Shown here: piece after piece, positions 10,880 through 19,266 of the stretch
Numbering within the stretch: the first letter of the stretch is position 1
How the letters are laid out: each line of letters starts with the position of its first letter
Source: Jimgerdemannia flammicorona
Lineage: Eukaryota; Mucoromycota; Endogonomycetes; Endogonales; Endogonaceae
Length of the DNA stretch: 22,461 nucleotides
Direction of reading: 5' to 3'
Assembly (NCBI GenBank): GCA_003990745.1
Contig: RBNI01001436.1
Location: forward strand, 1-22,461
The notes under the pieces: generated by a model
The model's input: the letters and a program-made list of their open reading frames with translations, nothing else
The model's database searches: none
Told to the model about the DNA's origin: nothing
Position numbers and translations under genes: made by a program

Positions 10880-10947
10880 CTATGCTTGCAACTTTATCAG
10901 TACTGCCAAAGCCTTTCTGATCTTGCTTGGTTGAAGACAGCTTGGTG
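10880..10947 (-). pseudogene. dUTPase, C-terminal piece (motif 5)
   Basis: Directly left of the inner element the - strand reads KLSSTKQDQKGFGSTDKV. GFGST (about 10913-10899) is the glycine-rich motif 5 of trimeric dUTPases, which closes over the nucleotide. It continues in phase from VIKEV at the right of the inner element (16976-16962) once the insert and one 5-bp target copy are omitted. The expected Arg-Gly before the motif is not clearly kept. Confidence 0.8.
10943..10947. repeat. Inner Gypsy target-site duplication, left copy (TGGTG)
   Basis: It pairs with TGATG at 16958-16962 (one transition). It falls within dUTPase codons of the outer element. Confidence 0.85.
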
Positions 10948-11028
10948 TGTAAGCGCACAACCTCCAAGCCACGGAAATCACATGCGACCTCTGAACAAAT
11001 CTGGAAATCACCTGTGTGATCACAAAGC

Positions 11029-11134
11029 TGAGTCAAACAGAAGTCACAGCATACAAAGCTGAGTCAATACGAAGTTACGGAACACAAGGTTCACACAAAC
11101 AGAATCTTACCAATCAAGAACAGATGCATATATA
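11029..11134 (+). promoter_or_regulatory. Putative upstream LTR promoter (TGAGTCA x2, CCAAT, TATATA)
   Basis: Two identical AAGCTGAGTCAA contexts contain TGAGTCA at 11029-11035 and 11060-11066, the AP-1/Gcn4-type bZIP site. CCAAT is at 11110-11114 and TATATA at 11129-11134, 70 bp before the ATG of the LTR ORF at 11204. Spacing and order fit a promoter for that ORF. Function is inferred; both TGAGTCA sites and the TATA are also present in the sister LTR. Confidence 0.5.
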
Positions 11135-11203
11135 CTGAGCCCTGAGATGTGTTGAGACAGAGAACCAAAACAAATAACAACCACAACTTCCAAACACACA
11201 AAC

Positions 11204-12301
11204 ATGACCACTGAGATCTACAACCATATCCACGCTGACATTTGGAATGCCATTGTCAACCGAGCTACACCCCCTCTGCCCCTCATGAATATCCATAGCC
11301 TCGCACCCCTCTACTTCATGGAAGTCCAATGGAATGCCCTGAACATGCTTAACGAGGCCCACCAGATCGGACAAATCTCAAGCTACTACCAGATCGGCCA
11401 CCTCCTGGAAGATATGATCAAGCACCACCACGATACAGACATTACCCAGATGTCTCAACACCAGAAGCTCATTGCCTGCAAACACCAAGAACTCTTCTAT
11501 GAGTACAGCACCTTTATTCTCCGCCTCCGAGTTACTACCAGCGAAATAGTTGCTATCCTGTCCTATGGCCAAATCGATGACATGATATAAGAACTCAACC
11601 ATAAGTATCTCGAGTACATTCAGACCACCGACAGAACCTTCCTGCACCCTGATGACCACATTCTGCAAATGCCCCAAGTTGGATATGCCATGAAGGATGT
11701 CTACGATATAATCAACTTCGATGAAGACAAAGCAGAAGACAATGATCCCTCTGACGCTGACATGATCTCAAGCCAAGGATCTCTACCAACTCTGATCACA
11801 CTGCCAACCTTGCCGATGAACTTACAACAGTTCATAACTGCATACGAGACTTATTGGGACAATGACTACTAGCATGAATACCAACCAGCATTCACCCCCG
11901 ATTACTTCAACTACAATGAAGAGACTGGAGAACACAACCTGTACCTCTAGACAACCCTCGAGATCGAACCAACAACTCCACTACCTGAGTACAAGTGACA
12001 TGAACCACAGCCACCAGCTTACTACAACCCTGCAACCCATAGCACTATAACCTATAGAAGGTACACAGACAGTGAATCTGATGAAAGCGAAGACAATATG
12101 CCCCTCCTTCGCCCACCAACACCTTATCCAGCATACGAGACAGACAATGCTATCCTGTGGGATGGAGATGAAGTCTCAATATATTATTACCTCAGTGAAC
12201 AAGGAGAAGTAATCCACGAACCACTCTTCCTAGATGACTACTTCATCAGAGATGATGTCATCAATGGTGATGTCATCGAAGACTACTCAGACAGCGTATA
12301 A
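11204..12301 (+). pseudogene. ORF inside the 5' LTR (about 365 codons), unknown protein
   Basis: The frame starts MTTEIYNHIHADIW and ends at TAA 12299-12301. It is broken by TAA 11588-11590, TAG 11870-11872, TAG 11948-11950 and TGA 11996-11998. The sister LTR has sense codons at the first three (CAA, TGG, CAG); the fourth is TGA in both, so it is either an old CGA or a true earlier end (about 264 residues). No indels. The N-terminal 130 residues look helical and His/Leu-rich; the middle is acidic (NFDEDKAEDNDPSDAD); the C terminus has YRRYTDSESDESED, a Pro-rich stretch and acidic, Tyr-rich DGDEVSIYYYLSEQGE. No signal peptide, membrane span, zinc knuckle or known domain is visible. It might be a relocated Gag-like or accessory protein; I do not recognise it. 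Confidence 0.7.
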
Positions 12302-12304
12302 ACC

Positions 12305-12313
12305 TATAAATAG
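12305..12313 (+). promoter_or_regulatory. TATAAATAG just after the LTR ORF
   Basis: A TATA-like box starts 3 bases after the ORF stop and is kept in the sister LTR (16284-16292). It may be a second core promoter, or chance in A+T-rich sequence. Confidence 0.3.
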
Positions 12314-12348
12314 ATTAGCAGTCATAGTATAGTTAGATTAGCCTTATA

Positions 12349-12498
12349 TGACGTGACTGTGAACTGACTCAGCAGTCAGACGATCTCTTGATATATCAGA
12401 TCACACTTGTACTACATGACTGCATTCTGACTCAGCAAAGTACTTAGTGCTACATCCATATCTAGCATAGTCCAGATAGCCCCTCACTAGTATAAATA
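12349..12498 (+). promoter_or_regulatory. Putative main LTR promoter (TGACGTGA, TGACTCA x2, TATAAATA)
   Basis: TGACGTGA is at 12349-12356, TGACTCAGCA at 12365-12374 and again at 12428-12437, and TATAAATA at 12491-12498 followed by a C-rich start region. This is the same bZIP site family as in the upstream promoter. Transcription starting near 12525 would make everything before it U3. In the sister LTR one site has become TAACTCA and the other CGACTCA. Confidence 0.5.
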
Positions 12499-12614
12499 TC
12501 CCCTCCCCCAAACCTCAGAATCTCAGACTCAAACACACAAGAACAATCCTGAATACTTCCCCACAAGATCCCCTTACACAACTACTCCTAGTATAAGCAA
12601 TATCATGAATAACA

Positions 12615-12620
12615 AATAAA
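12615..12620 (+). terminator. AATAAA polyadenylation signal in LTR
   Basis: AATAAA occurs about 120 bp after the TATAAATA box, where the R region of an LTR should end. It is present in both LTRs. Confidence 0.5.
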
Positions 12621-12980
12621 CCTATTTAATAACCCACAAACCACTCTTAAGTAAATCTGCTCCCTGTTAGGTCCTACTCCTAACCCCATCACGAAATTTC
12701 CTAATTGGATATTGTCTGCAGTGATACGCCAATTCAACTAAGCTGGTCTTAGTTTCTTGAACTTCCTGAAATATGGAAAATCCTGAACATCCAGAACTAG
12801 TCTGAAAAAGGACTTTGGTTGAGACGTTAACCTGATCTTGAAATCAATAAGCATAGAGGACGTACTCCATACGAAATTGATCTTGACCATAAGAAAATGG
12901 TCTTCCAGAATATCCAGAACTTCTAGAAAACCCTTCCAGAACTATGTAATAGTTACCCTAAAAAGCAACCCTCTTATAAC

Positions 12981-12995
12981 TTGGTAGCAGCAGTT
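12981..12995 (+). other. Inner Gypsy primer binding site
   Basis: TTGGTAGCAGCAGTT starts 2 bp after the LTR end. TGG complements the CCA tail of a tRNA, and TGGTAGC matches the start of initiator-Met sites in other fungal LTR elements. The outer Gypsy has the same 15 bases at 18420-18406. Confidence 0.75.
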
Positions 12996-13029
12996 TACAA
13001 TCCAATTCCACTTCAAGACACTTCCTCAC

Positions 13030-14496
13030 CCTACTACAAACCCTTCTGTGAATTCCTACAAGTTGGTATAAAGCCCAACCTCTGAACTGGAATTTATTGT
13101 GAACCATCTGACAATCTGGAGAGAATTGAACCTGATGTACAAGGACAATGCTATCTACTACAAGAACAGATTGTATGTTCCAAACAACCGAGACCTCCAA
13201 AGGACTATCCTATTTGAATGTCATGATGCCCCTACAGCTGGACACTTAGGCTTTGATAAATGCTATGAAGTTGTCTCCCAAAACTTCTATTGGCCCCACA
13301 TGGCAGATCAGCTCAAAACCTACATCACTTCCTGTAATGCCTGCCAATGCAACAAGTCCTCAACACTAGCAAAACCTGGCCTACTCCACCCTATCCCAGT
13401 ACTATCTGCTAATTGGGAATAAATCTCTATGGACTTCATTGTACAACTACCCCAAACCAAGAATGGGAAAGATGCAATTATTGTTTTTGTAGACTATCTC
13501 AGCAAACAAGCCCACTTTGTACCAACCACCACCACTGCAACAGCACCAGACATAGCCATACTCCTGTTTGACAATATCTTCCACTATTATGGTCTTCCTA
13601 AGATCATTGTTAGTGACTGAGACCTGAAATTCACCAGCCATTTTTGGAAAGCCCTCTATGCACACCTTGGAATGAAACTTGCACTATCTACAGCCTTTCA
13701 CCCCGAAACTGATGGCTAAACTAAAAGAATGAACCGAACTCTGGAACAAATGCTAAGGAACTATATTTCCTACAGACAAGATGATTGACATGAACACCTC
13801 ACTGCAGTTGAGTTTGCTTATAATAATAGCAAACAAGCCTCTCTTAGAATGACTCCATTCTTCGCGAACACTGGACAAAACCCAAACACTCCTCTGACTC
13901 TCATCCGAACCACTGAAGAACTCTCTACAGTCGAAGCTGTTGAAGAATTTTTACTCCGAATGCATAATCTAAGCCAGATTGCAATTGAGAATTTATCATA
14001 AGCTCAAGAACAACAGTCACAGTATATTAACCAATATTGCCAAGAAGAAACCTTCGATATTGGAGAAAAAGTCCTATTAGACATCCGAGGATACTGAGTT
14101 GACAACCTCAAGCACAGACCATCTACAAAGCTGAACAGTAAGTTCATTGGACTATTTGAAGTCATTTCACAAGTCTCTCCGACCTCTTACAAATTGGCGC
14201 TACCAGACACTATTAAGATTCACCCAGTCTTCAATGTCCAACATCTCAAGCGATACAATGACAATGATGATGAGCTATTTCTGAACCGAACTACAGAACC
14301 ACCTGTACCTGTCATTATTAATGACCAGGAAGAATACGAAGTTGAACAAATTCTCAACAAACGTGGCCACAAGAACCACCCTGAGTACCTCATCAAATGG
14401 AAAGGTTATCTGATCCATAATGCAACATGGGAACCTAAGACTAATCTTCAGAATACTATCGACTTGGTTCAGGAATACGATTCCTTGAACAACTGA
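13030..14496 (+). pseudogene. Inner Gypsy integrase plus chromodomain (only Pol part kept)
   Basis: The frame holds from about 13030 with YYKNRLYVPN, the HHCC zinc domain (HDAPTAGHLG...SCNACQCNKSS, 13223-13360), the core with MDFIVQLPQTKNG (13429), KIIVSD*DLKFTS (about 13600), TDG*TKRMNRTLEQML (about 13710), then FNVQHLKRYN (about 14230) and a chromodomain EYEVEQILNKRG...YLIKWKGY...ATWEPKTNL (14335-14445). Stops replace Gln (TAA 13420, TAA about 13717), Arg (TGA 13618, TGA about 14096) and Trp (TGA in QDD*HEHL about 13787). No RT or RNase H precedes it; only about 100 bp separate it from the primer binding site. Confidence 0.93.
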
Positions 14497-14912
14497 ATAT
14501 CGAATACTCTTACACCTATCAGTACACAACATATACTACCTCCCGAATACTATAATTATCACGAACCTAATCAAGAACTCAGCAAGACAAAACAAAAGAA
14601 TACTGACCTTCTGGAAAAATAGCAAAACTGAAAGCAAGCCTATTCTCCCCATACTACTGATGGGAAATGAGGTGTAGACATTTAAGAAGATTCCTTAGAG
14701 GAAATTCTCCAGCAATAAATGACATCAGAATCACTTCTGGTGCATGGCATTGAACATATGACCCTTTAATGTGTGAATCTAATGCATTAGGCAACTGTAC
14801 TATGAGCATGCCACTTTCTGAAAAAATTGGACTTTACCAAACTTTTGACCTCCTAAATGGTGTAACAACACTAGAACAAAATTAGAAGGCCCTGACGAGA
14901 ACGTCAAAAGCT
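14497..14912 (+). pseudogene. Possible C-terminal Pol extension / 3' leader of inner Gypsy
   Basis: After TGA 14494-14496 the integrase frame goes on with few frame breaks: ISNTLTPIST, PPEYYNYHEPNQELSKTKQ, then stops that would each be Gln or Arg before a C-to-T change, up to about SESLLVHGIEHM (14730). Either Pol was longer than the chromodomain, or this is untranslated sequence open by chance. No domain is recognised. Confidence 0.3.
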
Positions 14913-14926
14913 AAGAAGGGGAGAGT
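14913..14926 (+). other. Inner Gypsy polypurine tract
   Basis: AAGAAGGGGAGAG plus one T lies directly before the right LTR start (TGTAAG at 14927), as required for plus-strand DNA priming. Confidence 0.85.
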
Positions 14927-16957
14927 TGTAAGCGCACAACCTCTAAGCCATGGAAATCACATGTGACCTCTGAACAAATCTGGAAATCACCTGTGTGATC
15001 ATGAAGCTGAGTCAAACAGAAGTCACAGCATACAAAGCTGAGTCAATATGAAGTCATGGAACACAAGGTTCATACAAACAGAATCTTACCAATCAAGAAC
15101 AGATGCATATATACTGAGCCCTGAGATGCATCGAGATAGAGAACCAAAACAAATAATAACCACAACTTCCAAACACACAAACATGACCACCGAGATCTAC
15201 AACTGCATCCACGCTGACATTTGGAATACCATTGTCAACCGAGCTACACCCCCTCTGCCCCTTATGAATATCCATAGCCTCACACCCCTCTACTTTGTGG
15301 AAGCCCAATAGAACACCCTGAACATGCTTAACAAGGCCCACTGGATCGGACAAATCTCAAGCTACTACCAGATCGGCCACCTCCTGGAAGATATGATCGA
15401 GCACCACTATGATACAGACATTACTCAGATGTCTCAACACCAGAAGCTCATTGCCTGCAAATACTGAGAACTCTTCTATGAGTACAGCACCTTTATTCCC
15501 TGCCTCTAAGTTACTACCAGTGAAATGGTTGCTACCCTGTCCTATGGCCAAATCGATGACATGATACAAGAACTCAACCACAAGTATCTCGAGTACATTC
15601 AGACCACCGACAGAACCTTCCCGCACCCCGATGACCACATCCTGCAAATGTCCTAAGTTGGATATGCCATGAAGGATGTCTACGATATAATCAACTTTGA
15701 TGAAGACAAAGTAGAAGACAATGATCCCTCTGATGCTAACATGACCTCAAGCCAAGGATCTCTACCAACTCTGATCACACCACCAACCTTGCCAATGAAC
15801 TTACAACAGTTCATAACCGCATATGAGACTTATTGGGACAATGACCACTGGTATGAATACCAACCTGCATTCACCCCCGATTACTTCAACTATAATGAAG
15901 AGACCGGAGAACACAACCTGTACCTCCAGACAACCCTCGAGATCGAACCAACAACTCCACTACCTGAGTACGAGTGACATGAACCACAGCCACCAGCTTA
16001 CTACAACCCCACAACCCATAGCACTGTAACCTATAGAAGGTACGCAGACAGTGAATCTGATGAAAGCGAAGACAATACGCCCCTCCTTCGCCCACCAACA
16101 TCTTATCCAGCATACGAGACAGACAATGCTATCCTGTGGGATGGAGATGAAGTCTCAATATATTATTACCTCAGCGAACAAGGAGAAGTAATCCATGAAC
16201 TACTCTTCCTAGATGACTACTTCATCAGAGATGATGTCATCGATAGTGATGTCATCGAAGACTACCCAGATAGTGTGTAAACCTATAAATAGATTAGCAG
16301 TCATAGTATAGTTAGATTAGCCTTATACGACGTGACTGTGAACTAACTCAGCAGTCAGACGATCTCTTGATATGTCAGATCACACTTGTACTACGTAACT
16401 ACATTCCGACTCAGCAAAGCACTTAGTGCTACATCCATATCTAGCATAGTCCAGATAGCCCCTCACTAGTATAAATACCCCCTCCCCCAAACCTCAGAAT
16501 CTCAGACTCGAACATACAAGAACAATCCTGAATACTTTCTCACAAGATCCCCTCACACAACTACTCCTAGTATAAGCAATATCATGAATAACAAATAAAC
16601 CTATTTAATAACCCACAAACCACTCTTAAGTAAATCCGCTCCCCGTTAGGTCCTACTCCTAACCCCATCACGAAATTTCCTAATTGGGTATTGTCTGCAG
16701 TGATACGCCAATTCAACTAAGCTGGTCTTAGTTTCTTAAACTTCCTGAAATACAGAAAATCCTGAATATCCAGAACTAGTCCGAAAAAGGACTTTGGTTG
16801 AGACGTCAACCCGATCTTGAAATCAATAAGCATAGAGGATGTACTCCATATGAAATTGATCTTGACCATAAGAAAACGGTCTTCCAGAATATCCAGAACT
16901 TCTAGAAAACCCTTTCAGAACTACGTAACAGTTACCCTAAAAAGCAACCCTCTTATA
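14927..16957 (+). repeat. Inner Gypsy 3' LTR (2031 bp)
   Basis: Same layout as the left LTR, offset by 3979 bases throughout: TGAGTCA pair near 15008-15045, ORF 15183-16280, TATAAATA at 16470, AATAAA near 16594. Differences are transitions only, several of them adjacent CA/TG swaps. Confidence 0.95.
15183..16280 (+). pseudogene. ORF inside the 3' LTR (about 365 codons), unknown protein
   Basis: This is the sister of the ORF at 11204-12301, of identical length. It starts MTTEIYNCIHADIW. Its stops are TAG 15309 (Trp in the sister), TGA 15465 (Gln), TAA 15507 (Arg), TAA 15654 (Gln) and TGA 15975 (shared). Thus four of five lesions are private to this copy. In the 3' LTR the ORF would lie near the 3' end of genomic RNA, like accessory genes set in U3 of some retroviruses. 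Substitutions affect both silent and replacement sites, so I cannot claim constraint after insertion, but a 366-codon frame kept in both copies before decay argues that it was coding. Confidence 0.7.
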
Positions 16958-16962
16958 TGATG
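16958..16962. repeat. Inner Gypsy target-site duplication, right copy (TGATG)
   Basis: It pairs with TGGTG at 10943-10947. The outer-element dUTPase frame is in phase across it. Confidence 0.85.
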
Positions 16963-17309
16963 ACTTCTTTGATGACTGGTAGGGTGGCTTACTCCAAAAT
17001 GAGCTATGCAATTCTGTCACCTTCATTGATGGTATATGGTTGATTCTTGTAGTTGACTAGTAGGCCTTATATTTCACCTCAGAAGTTAGGGTCAATGACT
17101 CCAGCACCAATATCCAATGAGTGCTTGAAACTGAGGCCAGATCTTGGTACAATCCTTGCATAATGTTCCTTGGGGATTTCGACTGAAAGGCTAGTTGGAA
17201 TGAGCCTTCTTTCATGTACTGGAATAGTGACTTATTGTACTGCTTGAAGGTCCAAACCAATGGCTCTTTCTGACTGTGCTTGAGGGATCTGGGCCTTGGG
17301 GTTGACTTG
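16963..17309 (-). pseudogene. dUTPase, motifs 1 to 4, in outer Gypsy between Gag and protease
   Basis: In the Gag frame after the zinc knuckle the - strand reads ERAIGLDLQAV (motif 1, 17264-17247), HYARIVPRSGLSFK (motif 2, 17147-17130), IGAGVIDPNF*GEI*GLLVN (motif 3, about 17105-17052) and YTINEGDRIA*LILE (motif 4, about 17036-16992). This order and spacing is that of trimeric dUTPase, which hydrolyses dUTP to dUMP and so limits uracil in cDNA. The motif 3 Asp is present. Stops are TAA 17232, TGA 17079, TAA 17067, TAG 17004 and TAA 16989, at positions where Gln or Arg is expected. Motif 5 lies across the inner element at 10913-10899. A dUTPase between nucleocapsid and protease is known from betaretroviruses and has also been described in some LTR retrotransposons. 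Confidence 0.88.
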
Positions 17310-18353
17310 CATAAAATTGAGTATGACTTCTTGTTCAACTGATTGACCTTGAGTGTCTTTGGACAGAACCAGGATCCTCTTTGGTTCAGCAGTTTTCTTG
17401 AGACATTTAGTTGTAATGTGACCAGGCTGATGGCAAAAAAAGTAGGCTCCAGTCTTCTTGAGACACTTCTTTTCCTTGGGTGTAAGCTTGCCTTTCTTGC
17501 TCTTATTGATGGTGTCTAGGTCCATGGGGGCAGATCCAACAGTTCTGACTTTGGGTTCCTCCCTTTTGTAGTTGTTGTTATTATTGAAAGATGGTCTCTT
17601 CTGTTCAAAGCAGTGACTATAGGTGATGATATCAAACCTATCAGCAATTTTCATTGCTGTATCTAGGTCCTTGGGTTCTTCTAGTTCGACATAAACTCAG
17701 GTTTGACCTTTCAGGCCTCAGATGTACTTGTCAACCTTCTCATCTTCAGTGACATGTGGTAATTCTAGCAGAATTGACAGGAATTGTGCATTGTATACTT
17801 GTACAGACTTAAGTTGTTTAATATTTGCCAGATGGTCTTGTGTAGTCTTGGTGTTGACTGGTTTGAATTGGCCTTGAATAGCATTAGAGAATTCGCCCCA
17901 GGTCTTGATTCGGCCAGAGAATCTGGTATTCTGGACATGATTTCACCACCAGATTACAGCATTCCCTTGGAGAAGTGTGGTGGCGAATTGGACTAGTGTT
18001 GCTTCTTCCAAATTGGTCAGTTCTCTGTATTGCTCCCATTGGAAAAGCCAGGCATCAGTAGACAGTCCTCCTTTTTGACCATCAAAAGTGTCAGGTTTCT
18101 GAGGCTTGATAGTGACTGCTGTCAGATATATTGATATCAGTGGAGGTGTAGAGGTATGAGCAGAGGCCTTGCTTTTCTTTCTTTCTATACATTCTTGAAG
18201 TTGAGCAATCTGAGCTAATGTGGTCTATAAAAGACTCTTGATGGCTCTGTTTGACTGAGTAGGGTTTTGCTGTTCCTCTTCTTCTTGCTAATTATATGAG
18301 GCATTGCCCAGACTATAGATATTGTATGAAGAGTTCCACCCATTGTCCTCCAT
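17310..18353 (-). pseudogene. Outer Gypsy Gag with CCHC zinc knuckle
   Basis: The start is the ATG at 18353-18351 (MEDNGWNSSYNIYSLGN), 68 bp after the 5' LTR. The Gag core is recognisable: PDTFDGQKGG (about 18090), DAWLFQWEQYRELTN (about 18050), ATLLQGNAVIWW (about 17970), then NARFSGRIKTW-like sequence and EFSNAIQGQFKP (about 17890). The knuckle reads YFFCHQPGHITTKC (about 17445-17400); the first Cys of C-x2-C-x4-H-x4-C is Tyr (TAC for TGC), so zinc binding is broken. Stops (TAG near 18290 and 18225, TGA near 17940, 17720 and 17700) sit where Gln or Arg is expected. Frame is continuous into the dUTPase. Confidence 0.9.
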
Positions 18354-18405
18354 AGTGTTGTGACTGATATCTTGAGAGATGTCTTAATAAGACTAGGTGT
18401 AACTT

Positions 18406-18420
18406 AACTGCTGCTACCAA
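18406..18420 (-). other. Outer Gypsy primer binding site
   Basis: On the - strand TTGGTAGCAGCAGTT follows the 5' LTR after one base. It is identical to the site of the inner element, so both would be primed by the same tRNA, probably initiator Met. Confidence 0.75.
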
Positions 18421-18421
18421 G

Positions 18422-18825
18422 TGTAATGGTTCTAGTTTCTAAATGAGGAAGTGACTAGTTCTGGTAGTTCTAAGTAGCTCGAAGAGATACTTAAGAATTC
18501 AAGTGTTCTCAAAGGATTTCTGAGAGAAAACATTCTGAGACTTTATTTATGAGAGCAAAGGGGATATTTATACAAGATCTAAAAGAAGGATCTGGAAGAA
18601 TCTGAGAAATCAAAGGAAAATGCCAAAAGGAAAGTTCTTGGTAAAGATGACAAATGATGATAAATAAAGTTCTACAAGTTTCCAGGATATTCAGTGACTA
18701 GCTAAATAAGTATTAGAGGATGTTTGACACCAAGAAAGGATTTCTAAGCATTCAGAAAGTACTGAAAGGTTGTAGAATATTGAAGAAAGACAAAGAAAAG
18801 AAATAAACTATGCTAAAATATTATA
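18422..18825 (-). repeat. Outer Gypsy 5' LTR (404 bp)
   Basis: It aligns to 6795-7198 without gaps. On the + strand it starts TGTAATGG and ends ATATTATA, where the sister has ATGTTACA. All differences are transitions. Confidence 0.95.
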
Positions 18826-18830
18826 CAGCC
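18826..18830. repeat. Outer Gypsy target-site duplication, right copy (CAGCC)
   Basis: It pairs with CAGTC at 6790-6794. The codons CAG CCT continue the hAT block HNSQPFIVIEN. Confidence 0.85.
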
Positions 18831-18975
18831 TTTTATAGTTATTGAGAATTCAGAGCTGAGAGATGTTTTTTGTTTTCTGAAACTGGATATTACTATTCCT
18901 TCTGCTGGAACTATATGAAATGAAATTAAACTGACCTTTTAATGGAATTATGATGCTGTCAAAATTATACTACAG

Positions 18976-19056
18976 GTAAGATTTAATATTTAACTTTAAA
19001 TACTAATTCTAATATTTCAAATTAATCTCATTTTGATTTAATTTATTTCAAAATAG
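18976..19056 (+). other. hAT transposase intron, 81 bp (phase 0)
   Basis: CTACAG|GTAAGA opens it and AAAATAG|AATATACC closes it. The protein reads IILQ-NIPD across it in phase. Confidence 0.75.
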
Positions 19057-19266
19057 AATATACCAGATTGAATATCCTTCACTGTTGACACATGGATATC
19101 ACCAAATATGTATGTATTTCTTGGAATTAATACACATTAGATTTGTCAAAATTGGTAACTCAATTGTATGTTGATTGATTTTATTAAGCTGTCAGAATCT
19201 CATTCTAGTGAAAATCTTACTGGTACCTTTGGAAGCTGTGTTCAAGATTTTGGTATATAGACAAAG

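Larger units (their letters stand above)
10948..12978 (+). repeat. Inner Gypsy 5' LTR (2031 bp)
   Basis: It begins TGTAAGCGCACAACC and ends CAACCCTCTTATA, and aligns to 14927-16957 without indels. Order inside: paired TGAGTCA sites, CCAAT, TATATA, the ORF (11204-12301), TATAAATAG, TGACGTGA and two TGACTCA sites, TATAAATA at 12491, then R/U5 with AATAAA at 12615-12620. Its first 295 bp show about 18 differences from the sister LTR, all transitions, by hand count. Confidence 0.95.
10948..16957 (+). mobile_element. Inner Ty3/Gypsy element: giant LTRs, integrase-chromodomain-only interior
   Basis: Two 2031-bp LTRs, aligned with no gap, flank a 1948-bp interior. A primer binding site follows the left LTR and a polypurine tract precedes the right one; a 5-bp target duplication encloses all. 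The interior keeps only integrase and chromodomain; Gag, protease, RT and RNase H are absent. The LTRs make up two thirds of the element and each carries an ORF remnant of about 365 codons. Ends are TGTAAG...CTTATA; the expected CTTACA has changed by C-to-T in both LTRs. The element is opposite in orientation to its host Gypsy. It is probably a deletion derivative that moved with help from a full-length relative. Confidence 0.93.
6795..18825 (-). mobile_element. Outer Ty3/Gypsy chromovirus with dUTPase, interrupted by a second Gypsy element
   Basis: Two 404-bp LTRs bound the element, with the 5' LTR on the right because transcription is leftward. The order on the - strand is LTR, primer binding site, Gag, dUTPase, protease, RT, RNase H, integrase, chromodomain, polypurine tract, LTR. 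Gag through protease is one frame; one frameshift is seen inside RT. Without the 6010-bp inner element and its extra target copy, it is about 6.0 kb. The LTRs differ at about 26 positions by hand count, all transitions. It interrupts the hAT transposase gene. Confidence 0.95.

Noticed and set aside
11114..11677. Open frames on the - strand across the LTR ORF, also present in the sister LTR
   Set aside because: They mirror the + strand frame. The + frame runs the full 366 codons in both copies with matching start and stop, while the - frames break up.
12400..12980. tRNA or other structured RNA gene in the LTR
   Set aside because: I found no cloverleaf or A/B box arrangement; the only tRNA-related signal is the primer binding site.
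10948..16957. The 2031-bp repeats as a segmental duplication rather than LTRs
   Set aside because: A primer site follows one copy, a polypurine tract precedes the other, a 5-bp target duplication encloses them and TGTAAG ends fit LTRs.
16958..17309. dUTPase as a captured host gene
   Set aside because: It lies in the Gag frame between zinc knuckle and protease with no introns or own start, so it belongs to the element.
17057..17338. An alternative - strand frame starting MNKKSYSILCK over the dUTPase
   Set aside because: It is the +1 shadow of the Gag-dUTPase frame, which carries all dUTPase motifs in order.
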